A stretch of DNA of 64,000 nucleotides from Streptosporangium sp. NBC_01495 (GTDB lineage: Bacteria > Actinomycetota > Actinomycetes > Streptosporangiales > Streptosporangiaceae): NCBI RefSeq assembly GCF_036250735.1, contig NZ_CP109430.1, positions 10,540,001-10,604,000 on the forward strand. The letters run 5' to 3'. The notes beneath the pieces were generated by a model. That model saw only the letters and a program-made list of their open reading frames with translations. It had not been told where the DNA came from and made no database searches. Positions within the stretch are counted from its first letter, which is position 1, and every line of letters begins with the position of its first letter. Below, piece by piece: positions 17,822 to 26,000 of this stretch. Both the position numbers and the translations under genes were made by a program.

Positions 17822-18306
17822 GTGTCTTCCCTAGTTGCCGTGTCCTCGCAGGGCCCCTCGCGGGTCTCCTGCGTTTCGAGCGCGGACCGCAGGATGCTCA
17901 GCGCCCGTACGGTCTGGCTCCGCACCGTGGACGACTCGTTGCCCATGACGCGGGCGGTGTCCTCGACGCTGCGGTCCTCCCAGAACCGGAGGAAGATCGT
18001 GGCCCGCTGCCGCGGGCCGAGGGTGGCCAGCGCGTCCATCAGCACCATGCGCTCGTTCACCAGCGCGCACGGGTCCAGCGCCGAGGTGGGGTCGGGCGGC
18101 GCCCCGATGAGCACCTCGCGGGACCAGCGCATCGCCCTGCGGTCGCTGATGAGCAGGCGCCGCATGATCTGGCGCGCGTAGGCCTCGATGTGGTCGCGCC
18201 GGTCGAGACCGTCCCAGTGCCGGTGCAGTGCCAGAAGGGCGCGCTGGACGAGGTCGTCGGCCTCGTACCAATCCCCGGAAAGCCGGAACGCGATACGACG
18301 CAGCAT
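17797..18306 (-). CDS. SigE-family ECF sigma factor, start uncertain
   Basis: The region-2 sequence LSGDWYEADDLVQRALLALHRHW and region-4 sequence LGPRQRATIFLRFWEDRSVEDTARVMG identify an ECF sigma factor of 169 residues from the ATG at 18306. Homology appears to extend upstream of that ATG in the same frame (EFAHFAREARP reads directly into it), as expected for full region 2.1. No ATG, GTG or TTG is present in frame for at least 40 codons, so the true start is unclear. No anti-sigma factor is adjacent. It leads the operon and probably helps transcribe this or other cluster operons. Confidence 0.82.
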   Translation of the reverse strand: MLRRIAFRLSGDWYEADDLVQRALLALHRHWDGLDRRDHIEAYARQIMRRLLISDRRAMRWSREVLIGAPPDPTSALDPCALVNERMVLMDALATLGPRQRATIFLRFWEDRSVEDTARVMGNESSTVRSQTVRALSILRSALETQETREGPCEDTATREDTCWTRQAG

Positions 18307-18900
18307 TGGTCTGGCCTCTCGCGCGAAATGCGCGAATTCCTGTTCAGGCGCGTCAGATATAATCCACCCCCGGGGTTCCGGTAATTTCTCTCCACCTTCC
18401 CGGTGCGCACAGCGTTGAATGCCCCGGTACGCACAGAATTGAATGGCGGGGGTCGTTGTAACAACCCCTAGTGACAGCCTGTGCGCCCTTATTTGACTGG
18501 CCTGGTCAAGAAAGGCAAGAATTCGGTGGTGCTGTGACGCCGGAGTTTATTGGGACGGCTGGGATCGGATGGCCGGGAGGGGCGACACCCGCCGGCGGGT
18601 GGCCGGGCGTCGACGGAGCGTGGTTTCCGCGGCCGGGTGAACGTACCGGCCGAGGGCGGGGAGGGGTTCCGGGCCGCCGTCCAGGGCCGGGATCGTCGCC
18701 GGCGGGGAGCTCCGGGGACCGGGTCCGGCCTGGACCTTCGCCGACGCCCGGACCCGCCGGACGCCTGCCGGGGACGTGCGCCGGCCCTCTCCCGGGATTC
18801 CGCGCCGGGCCGTGGCACGCCCCCTATTCCGGACCTCCGAACCCCAGTTAACGCGCCTGGCGACTGTCCGGAACGCTCCCGCCTGCATACGGTCGCGGCA
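18307..18900. other. Intergenic region without a supported gene
   Basis: The 594 bp upstream of the sigma-factor gene has a less GC-rich part at about 18,400-18,540, likely holding its promoter, then a GGG/CCG-rich stretch. Open frames there have no family resemblance and look like chance frames in GC-rich DNA. Confidence 0.4.
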
Positions 18901-19289
18901 TGAGCATGACTGGGGCTCTGCTGGCCACCAGCGATCTCCATGTCGGGTTCGCCGAGGACAGGGCGGTGGTGGGCCCGCGCTCCCGCACGGCGGCCGACGC
19001 CGTCCGGCGGTCCGGCACGTTCGAACAGGCGCTGGCACCCCTCAAGCCGGCACCCCTCAAGTCGGCACGCCTCGGGTCGGTACGCCTTGGGTCGGCGCCG
19101 CTCAAGGCGGAACCCTCCAAGGCGGAACCGCCCAGGTCGACGCCCCTCGGGCCGGCGTCCCTCCCGTCGGAACCATCCTGGCCGGCATCCCTCGTGGAGC
19201 GTTTCACCACCCTGGTCCGGGCGCCGGAAATCCGTGGGGCGTGGACCGTTCCCGGCGATCCCGAGCCGCGCGGCGACGAGCCCGCATGA
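18901..19289 (+). pseudogene. Metallophosphoesterase N-terminal remnant running into repeats
   Basis: The first 25 residues (MSMTGALLATSDLHVGFAED) match the start of a calcineurin-like phosphoesterase, including the DLH metal motif. The remaining family motifs (GDxxD, GNHD and the later His residues) are absent. From about residue 45 the frame enters a degenerate 15-bp tandem repeat coding a Pro/Leu/Lys-rich tail and stops at 129 residues, against about 280 or more for the family. It is best read as a truncated gene extended by repeat growth. The codon bias of the N-terminal part is still normal. Confidence 0.55.
19038..19200. repeat. Degenerate 15-bp tandem repeat, about 11 copies
   Basis: Units such as cccctcaagtcggca recur with a 15-bp period. 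On the minus strand one frame reads like a pentapeptide repeat (ADLRG AGLRG). The plus strand carries the phosphoesterase remnant, so the coding sense of the array is unsettled. Confidence 0.75.
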
Positions 19290-19601
19290 CGGGGTGCGGT
19301 CCGAGGAGGTGTCCTCGGCCACCCGCGCGAGCGGCGCTCGCACCACCGGCCGGGCGGGCCGCCAGGGTGGCTCCCGCCACCGCCGCACCGGGAATGGGCC
19401 CGATAATTCCGCACTCTCGGATAAATATGGAAATTTTCAAATTCCGTGGCATTTCGTGCAGCACCGGACGCCCCTGAAGGCGTGTAGCAGATGGCAACGA
19501 AAGGCATTTTACCCAGGGTGTCCGAGGAAAGGTCGCAAACTCGAAGAGGTAATTATCACTCGGGTTTGCCCGACCGGGTCCTCCGGATTCCGGGAGGCCA
19601 A

Positions 19602-20420
19602 ATGTATGACGTCATCGAACGAGCGGTCACGCGGGTCATCGAGAGCATGCACGAGAACCATGGCGAGCAACTCACCATCGACGACATGGCGCGCACCGCG
19701 ATGTTCAGCAAGTTCCACTTCTCGCGCGTCTTCCAGCGGGTGACCGGGCTGTCGCCCGGCCGGTTCCTGTCGGCCGTGCGGGTACGCGAGGCCAAGCGGC
19801 TGCTCGCGTCCACCTCGCTGAGCATCACGCACATCAGTCACCAGGTCGGCTACTCCAGCGTCGGCACGTTCAGCTCGCGCTTCACCCAGAGCGTGGGCCT
19901 GTCGCCCAGCAGATACCGCCAGGTCATGAGCATCACCGCGCAGGACCTCACGAACAGGGGGAACCCGGTGCCCGCGTGGCCGACGGTGACCCTGCACGGC
20001 ACCGTCACCTCCCCGCTGCCGGATCGGCCGATCTTCGCCGGCATCTTCCCCCGTCCCATACTCGAAGGCCGCCCGGCCAGCTTCACCCTGATCAGGCGGC
20101 CCGGCCCGTACGTGATGAGGAACGTGCCCGAGGGGCACTGGTACCTGATCGCGCAGTCCGTGGCCGAGTCCCGCGAGGACGCCATCCACTACCCGCCCGG
20201 CGGCGACGCGGCGCTGTGCATCGCCCGGCAGGGGCCGATCGCGATCGGTCCCGAGGGGGGCTCGCAGCGCGCCGACATCCGGCTCAAGCCGATGAGCCTC
20301 CTCGACCCGCCGGTGCTGCTCGCGCTCCGCGACCCGCTGTCCTCCTGGAGTGCCAACGCCAACGCCAACGCCAACGCCAACGCCAACGCCAACGCGGACG
20401 TCGGCGCCGATGAGCGGTGA
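19602..20420 (+). CDS. AraC-family transcriptional regulator
   Basis: The 272-residue protein has an N-terminal AraC-type double helix-turn-helix (TIDDMARTAMFSKFHFSRVF, then ITHISHQVGYSSVGTFSSRF and LSPSRYR). A C-terminal beta-rich domain of about 130 residues looks like a ligand or carboxypeptidase-regulatory-like fold. DNA-binding at the N-terminus is the reverse of AraC itself. The ATG at 19602 follows GGGAGG. The C-terminus is seven Asn-Ala pairs encoded by a hexanucleotide microsatellite. It lies beside the PKSE operon and may control it. Confidence 0.88.
   Translation: MYDVIERAVTRVIESMHENHGEQLTIDDMARTAMFSKFHFSRVFQRVTGLSPGRFLSAVRVREAKRLLASTSLSITHISHQVGYSSVGTFSSRFTQSVGLSPSRYRQVMSITAQDLTNRGNPVPAWPTVTLHGTVTSPLPDRPIFAGIFPRPILEGRPASFTLIRRPGPYVMRNVPEGHWYLIAQSVAESREDAIHYPPGGDAALCIARQGPIAIGPEGGSQRADIRLKPMSLLDPPVLLALRDPLSSWSANANANANANANANADVGADER
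20350..20394. repeat. Seven-copy gccaac microsatellite inside coding sequence
   Basis: The hexanucleotide repeat codes Asn-Ala pairs in the regulator's tail. Copy-number change keeps the frame, so length variation between strains is expected. Confidence 0.92.
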
Positions 20421-20590
20421 GCCCCAGCGCCGGCGAGTGGTGAGCGGTGAGCCCCGGCGCCGGTGAGTGGTGAGCGGTGAGCCCCGGCGCCGGTGAGTGG
20501 TGAGCGGTGAGCCCCGGCGTCGGCGAGTGGTGAGCGGTGAGCCCCGGCGTCGGCGAGCGATGAGCGGTGAGCCCCGGCGCCGGTGAGCGG
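20411..20590. repeat. Six tandem 30-bp repeats from the regulator's 3' end
   Basis: Units of tgagcggtgagccccggcgc plus ten bases repeat from within the last codons of the AraC-type gene. The gene's own end (gcgccgatgagcggtga) is nearly the same as part of the unit, so the array seems to have grown from it. Confidence 0.9.
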
Positions 20591-20612
20591 TGGTTCCCAC
20601 CGCTCACCGGCG
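20578..20612. terminator. Hairpin between convergent AraC and P450 genes
   Basis: A perfect 15-bp inverted repeat (20578-20592 and 20598-20612, loop gttcc) follows the repeat array and precedes the P450 stop at 20647. The left arm is a repeat copy. It probably ends transcripts from both sides, including the PKSE operon. Confidence 0.78.
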
Positions 20613-20646
20613 CGGCGCCGGTCGGCTCACCGGCGCCGGCACGGTG

Positions 20647-22041
20647 TCAGGCCGGGCTCACCGTCATCGGCAACCCGCCGCGTACCCGCAGCGACAACAT
20701 GGGCTCCGGCACCGCCCGGCGCCCCGGCAGGCCGGTGAGCCGCAGGTCGCGGGTGACCATGGCCAGCACGAACGTCGCCTCCATCATCCCCAGATGGTTG
20801 CCCACGCAGAAGCGCGGGCCCGCCCCGAACGGGATGTAGGCGTACCGCGGCCGGTCGGCCGACGCCTCGGGGGCGAACCGCTCCGGCCGGAACCGGTCCG
20901 GCTCCCGCCAGTAGGCCGGATGCCGGTGCAGGGTGTACGGGCTGATCAGCACGTCCGCCCCGGCGGGCACCCGGTAACCGCCCACCTCGTCCTCGCGCTC
21001 GGCCACCCGCGTCAGCGCCCACACCGGAGGGTAGAGGCGCATGACCTCCTCCAGCACCATCGTCGTGTAGGTGAGCCGGTGCAGGTCCCGGTAGACCGGC
21101 GGCCGGTCGCCCAGCACCGAGACGGCCTCCGCCCGCACCCGCTCGCGCACCTCCGGGTGCCGGTCGAGGAGGTGGAAGGCCCACGACAGGGTGCTGGCGG
21201 TGGTCTCGTGCCCCGCCAGCAGCACGGTGATCAGCTCCCCGCGCAACCGGTCAAGAGCGTCACCGCCGTCCGCGAGGCCGGCGCGAGCGCCGTCCGCGAG
21301 ACCGGTGGTGGCGATCAGGCGGGACAGCAGGTCGTGGCCGTCGGTCGGATGGCGCCTGCGGCCCGCCACGAGGCGGTCGACGATCCGGTGCAGTTCCCCG
21401 CGGGCGCGGCGGAAGCGCAGGTGCAGCGGCAGCGGCAGCCACAGCGGCACCATGGCCAGCGTGACCATCTCGAACATCGCCTGGTCCTGGACGCCCTCGA
21501 AGGCGTGCCCGAGCGAGGAGTGCTCTTCGAGGTCCGCGTCCAGCAGGGTGCGGCCCAGCACGCCGAGCGCCAGGCCGGTCATCTCCTTGGACACGTCCAC
21601 AGGGCCGCCGCCCGCATGGGCCCGCAGCCGCTCCACCAGCCGCCCCGCCTCCTCGGCGATGACCGAGTCCAGCAGGGCCAGGCGCTTGTTCTGGAACAGC
21701 GGCTGGATGGTCGTGCGCTGTTGCCGCCACACCTCGCCGTGGCTGGTCAGCAGCCCGTCGCCGATCACCCGCCGTGCCTCGGTCAGCCCGATGCCCTTGC
21801 GGTAGTCGCCGCTGTGGTCGGCCAGGACGTGCTTGGCGTGGTCGGGGTGGTTGAACAGGTAGATCGTCTTGGGGCCGATGGTCATCCGCACGGCGTCGCC
21901 GTACCGGGCGGTGGCCCGGGACAGCAGCGTCAGCCGGTCGGCCACCAGCCGTCGGTAGAGGGCGGGGGCGGCCCAGGGGGGCGGGCCGGGCGGCACGGCG
22001 CCCCGCACGGTCCGCCGGGGGCGGTCGCCGACCGCGCTCAT
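20647..22041 (-). CDS. Cytochrome P450
   Basis: The 464-residue protein has the I-helix AGHETTAST, the ExxR motif EEVMRLYP and the heme loop FGAGPRFCVG with Cys412 as thiolate ligand. It should hydroxylate or epoxidise a pathway intermediate with electrons from ferredoxin partners not encoded nearby. The ATG overlaps the flavin-reductase stop (ATGA). As the last gene of the core operon it may be the E7-type P450 of nine-membered enediyne cassettes, though this cannot be settled by eye. Confidence 0.92.
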   Translation of the reverse strand: MSAVGDRPRRTVRGAVPPGPPPWAAPALYRRLVADRLTLLSRATARYGDAVRMTIGPKTIYLFNHPDHAKHVLADHSGDYRKGIGLTEARRVIGDGLLTSHGEVWRQQRTTIQPLFQNKRLALLDSVIAEEAGRLVERLRAHAGGGPVDVSKEMTGLALGVLGRTLLDADLEEHSSLGHAFEGVQDQAMFEMVTLAMVPLWLPLPLHLRFRRARGELHRIVDRLVAGRRRHPTDGHDLLSRLIATTGLADGARAGLADGGDALDRLRGELITVLLAGHETTASTLSWAFHLLDRHPEVRERVRAEAVSVLGDRPPVYRDLHRLTYTTMVLEEVMRLYPPVWALTRVAEREDEVGGYRVPAGADVLISPYTLHRHPAYWREPDRFRPERFAPEASADRPRYAYIPFGAGPRFCVGNHLGMMEATFVLAMVTRDLRLTGLPGRRAVPEPMLSLRVRGGLPMTVSPA

Positions 22042-22577
22042 GCCGGCACCTCGCGCAGCTCGAAGGAGATCTTCGCGAACCGGCCCCGGTAGAACAGCAG
22101 CGCGCCGCAGTCGTTCTGCCGGCTCAGCGACACGACCTGGCCGACGAATATCGTGTGATCGCCTCCCTCGTAGACCCGCCAGACGTCGCACTCGAAGCAG
22201 GCCGCGGCGCCGGCGACGAGCGGCACGCCGGTGACGCCGCCCGGCACCACCTCGACGTCGGCGAACTGGGCCGGGCCGATCGCGCGGTAGCGGTCGGCGA
22301 AGTGACGCGCCGTGGCCTCCTGGTGCGCGCCCAGCACGGACACCCCGAACGACTCCGCCGCGCTGAGACACTGGTGCATCACCGCCCCCTTGCTGACGCA
22401 GACCAAGATCAGCGGCGGGTCGAGGGACACCGACGTGAAGGAGTTGGCCGTCATCGCGTGGGGAACGGCGCCGCCCGTCGTGATCACGGTGACGCCGGTG
22501 GCGAAGGTCCCGAACGCGCGGCGCAGCGCCTTGGAGTCGTTGACTCCCAGCGACGGGGTTGATGGGGGGACTTGCAC
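22038..22577 (-). CDS. Flavin reductase (enediyne E6-like)
   Basis: The 179-residue protein is of the FMN-binding flavin reductase family (FATGVTVITT, HAMTANSFTSVSLDPPLILVC split over the FMN site). It supplies reduced flavin to a two-component monooxygenase. The GTG start follows AGGAGG by five bases. In C-1027 and neocarzinostatin clusters a flavin reductase named E6 sits in the warhead cassette; its position between the thioesterase and P450 here suggests the same. The partner monooxygenase is not seen in the window. Confidence 0.87.
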   Translation of the reverse strand: MQVPPSTPSLGVNDSKALRRAFGTFATGVTVITTGGAVPHAMTANSFTSVSLDPPLILVCVSKGAVMHQCLSAAESFGVSVLGAHQEATARHFADRYRAIGPAQFADVEVVPGGVTGVPLVAGAAACFECDVWRVYEGGDHTIFVGQVVSLSRQNDCGALLFYRGRFAKISFELREVPA

Positions 22578-22598
22578 GCTGGCCTCCTGGATCCGCGG

Positions 22599-23027
22599 CT
22601 AGGACACGTACGGTTCGAGCGCCCTGACCAGGGACTCGGGAACCCTCGCGGGCACGGTCTTGGTGTTCGGCCCGCGCATGCAGGCCACCCGTTGCCTGCC
22701 TCGGGCGATGAGGTTCTCGGTCCCGTCGGGGTTGACCCGCACGTAGTCGAAGCCGAACTCCAGCTGCGTCTGCGCCAGTTCGAGCAGGCGCATCCTGATG
22801 GACAGCTCGTCGAAGGCCGTGATCTCCGCGAAGAGCTCGCAGTCCACCTTGAGGGTGAACAGCTTGAGGCCCTCCTGCAGGTCGGTGAGCACGTCGCGGG
22901 CCCGCTCCTTGAGGAACATCTCCCGGCAGCGTCCCTGCCAGCGCAGGTAGTTGACGTAGTAGATGTTCCCCATGATCGAGGTTTCCTCGAAGCCCACCGT
23001 GTGGAGATACTCGTAGTACTTGCTCAT
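22599..23027 (-). CDS. Enediyne hotdog thioesterase (E10/TEBC)
   Basis: The 142-residue acyl-CoA-thioesterase-like hotdog protein carries the family signature MGNIYYVNYLRWQGRCREMF. It releases the polyene chain (or a derived polyene) from the PKSE carrier domain. It begins three bases after the PKSE stop, the standard pairing in enediyne clusters (CalE7, SgcE10, DynE7). Length and sequence are typical; no oddities. Confidence 0.95.
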   Translation of the reverse strand: MSKYYEYLHTVGFEETSIMGNIYYVNYLRWQGRCREMFLKERARDVLTDLQEGLKLFTLKVDCELFAEITAFDELSIRMRLLELAQTQLEFGFDYVRVNPDGTENLIARGRQRVACMRGPNTKTVPARVPESLVRALEPYVS

Positions 23028-23030
23028 GGG

Positions 23031-26000
23031 CTATGCCCTTCCTTCGGTGAGGATCGCGACGACCACGGGGCCCTGGACGCCGCGCACGGTGGTGGCCAGA
23101 GTGGCCACCGGCAGCCCGGCCGCGGACAGGACCACCCAGCCGTCCGTCGCGGCCCGCAGGAGCGTCGGCGGCTCCTCCGCGACGACCCCGGCACGCCGGG
23201 CGCAGGCGACGGCCGCCTGGATCCTGGCGGTGGAGGTGGACGGGTTCTCCTCGGCCCGCGCGGCGATCGCCTCGGTGAGCGCGTCCTGCGGTCCGGGCGG
23301 CCGGGCCGAGACCGGCACGATCGCGCAGCCCACGGTGCCGTCGGCGGCGACGCAGAGCGTCAGCCCCGCCACCCCGGCGCTCATGTGCCGGGCCGCGTGT
23401 TCCGTACCCAGGCGGCGCAGGGCCGTCTCCTCCCGGCCGTCCCCCGGCTCGACGACGGCCGCGACCCGGGCGCCCGTCAGGTCCTCCAGCGTCCGCTCCA
23501 GGTACGGGCCGAGCAGCGGCGGCCACCACGGCCCGTGCCCGCCCATCTTGCGTACCGCCTGCAGGCGCAGCCCGTCCCAGCGTTCGACGACCTCGCCGTC
23601 CGCGGTGCGCACCGCGATGTCGTAGACGTAGGCGTCGCCGTCCCTGCCGCGTTCGGTGGCGCGGTAGCGCACCTCGCCCGCGCCGGCCAGCGCGGGGCCG
23701 CCGGGGTGGACACGTTCGACACCGGTCGGCAGCAGCGTGGCGTCCGGTACGCACACCTGGTTGCCGTGCATCAGCGCGTCGCGCATGCCGGGGTCGCCCA
23801 GCAGCAGTTCCCCGGGCAGGAAGCCGGCGAACCAGTCGCCTTCCTCCACCACCCCGAGGTCGGCCTCCACGTCGCGGGCGGCCGCCCGGTGGTAGCGGCG
23901 CAGCCGGTGGAAGCGCCTGCCCTGGAAGAGCATCTCGCCGTACATCTGGGTGGCCGGGTCGAGCGCCACCGGTGGCACGTCGCCGTCGCCCTGCTCGGGC
24001 GGACCGCCGGGCACGGGCTCGCCGGCCAGGTTCAGCACGGCCGTGAAGTGGTCGACGTCGAAGCCGGTCTCCTGGCTGCGGATGGCCACCGCCACCGTGT
24101 CGTCGCCGGTGACGGTCGCCGCGATCCGCAGCCCGGTGCTCCCGTCGGGCGGCACGATGATCGGCCGCACGAACTCGGCCCGTTCGATGACCGGCGTCTC
24201 GCCGCGGCCGGTGACGGCTCGGGCCACCTGGGCCATCGCCTCCATGCCGAACACGGCGGGGAAGAGCAGGTTGCCGTCCAGCAGGTGGTCGGCCAGGTAC
24301 AGGTCGGTCCCGGCGTGCACCTCGACCTCGCTGACCAGCTCCACGCCGTGGTAGCGGATCAGCGGCCTGCCGACGAAACGGAGCAGCGGCAGCTCCGGCA
24401 GGTCGCGGCGTACGGTGTGGATGCCCTCGGTGCGCCCGCTGACGACCACGACGCCCGGGGTGTCGGGGTCGCGCACCAGGCGGCGCATGATCTCCACCCC
24501 CTCGGCCGCGGGGATCGGCGCGATGCCCTGGTCGGCCAGCCGGTCCACGACCGACAGCCGCTCGCCCATGCCGACCTCGGACCAGACCGACCACTCCACG
24601 CAGACGCTCCGGCAGCCGGGGTGCCGCTCGCCGACCTCGCGGGTCAGGTCGGCCAGCCACTCGTTGGCGGTGGCGTAGTGCGCCTCGCCGTGCAGCCCGG
24701 CCCGGCCGATGATGCTGCCGAACGTCACCAGCAGCCGCAGCCGTCCCGGTTCCACGGCCGCCAGCACGTTCCGCAGGCCGTCGATCTTCGGTGCGAACGT
24801 ACGGCGGAAGGCGGCCATGTCGAGCCCGGCGATGCCCTCGGGCTCGTTGCGCCCGGCACCGTGCAGCACCGCCGTGACCGGCCCCAGCGCCCGCTCGGCC
24901 TCGGACACCGCCCGCCGCACCTGGTCGGCGTCGGTGACGTCGGCCCTGGCGTAGTGGACGGTGAGTCCCGCGTCGGCCATCCGCCGCAGGTTGGCGGCGA
25001 GCTCCGGGTCGTCGGCCGGGTCGGAGCGGCCGAGGACGGCCAGCTTGGCCGCGCCCGCCGTCACCATGGCGCACTCGGCCGTGATGCCCTTGCCGCCCCC
25101 GGTGACCAGCAGGACGTCGGAGCCGGACAGCGGCTCCTCCTCCCGGGCGGGCCGCACCGGCAGCACCCGCAGCGTGGGCACCCGCCGCACGCCGCCCGCG
25201 TCGTAGTGGACCTCGGCGAAGTCGGCGGTGGCCGCCGCCTCCGCCGCCACCCAGCCGGCCGCCTCGGGGACGTCGGGCACGTGCGCGACGGTGGTGCGCA
25301 GCCCGGACTCCAGGTGGAGCGTCTTGGCCAGGCCGGCCGCACCCCGCCCGTGCTGGACCAGCACGAACCGGGTACCCGGCCCCTGAGCCAAAGCGGCCTT
25401 GGCGCCGAGCAGCGCCTGCTCCAGGTCGTCCGCCGGGCATTCCGGGGGCAGGCAGACCAGGACACCGGATCCGATCCGTTCCCGTTCGAGTGCCTCGCGG
25501 AGCGGTTCGGCGAGGCCGGACCCGGCGGGCGCGTACACCTCCCACCGCCCGGCCCGCTCCTGGTCCGCGCGCCTGGGCCGGGGCAGCTCGTCCAGGTCCA
25601 CGGCGAACGCGCGCACCCAGGGCGCGGCTCCCGCCACGCCGCGCGTCACCTGGCCGCGCGGCTCGGCGGCGAGCCGGTCCAGCGCCTCGCCCAACTCGCG
25701 CAGGTTCGCGGTGGCCACGTTGGCCGGCGCCTGCCCGGCCGGCACGCCGAGCCGCTGGATGGCCTGGTCGATGATGTGCATCACGGTGACCGAGCTGAGG
25801 TGCAGCTCGTCCAGCGGCTTGCTGTCCTCGGTCACCATCTCCAGCGGCAGCTCGGCGCGTTCCGCGGCCAGGCGGCGCAGCAGCTCGACGGTGGACTCGC
25901 CCGGCTGCCCGGCCTGCCCCTCGGGGGACGCGGGACGCTCGGGGGACGCGGGCCGGTCGGCGGGGACCACCGCGGCCCTGTCCTTGATCCGCACCTGCGG

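Noticed and set aside
18471..18851. Plus-strand 126-codon frame
   Set aside because: Gly/Pro/Arg-rich, no ribosome site or family; typical chance frame.
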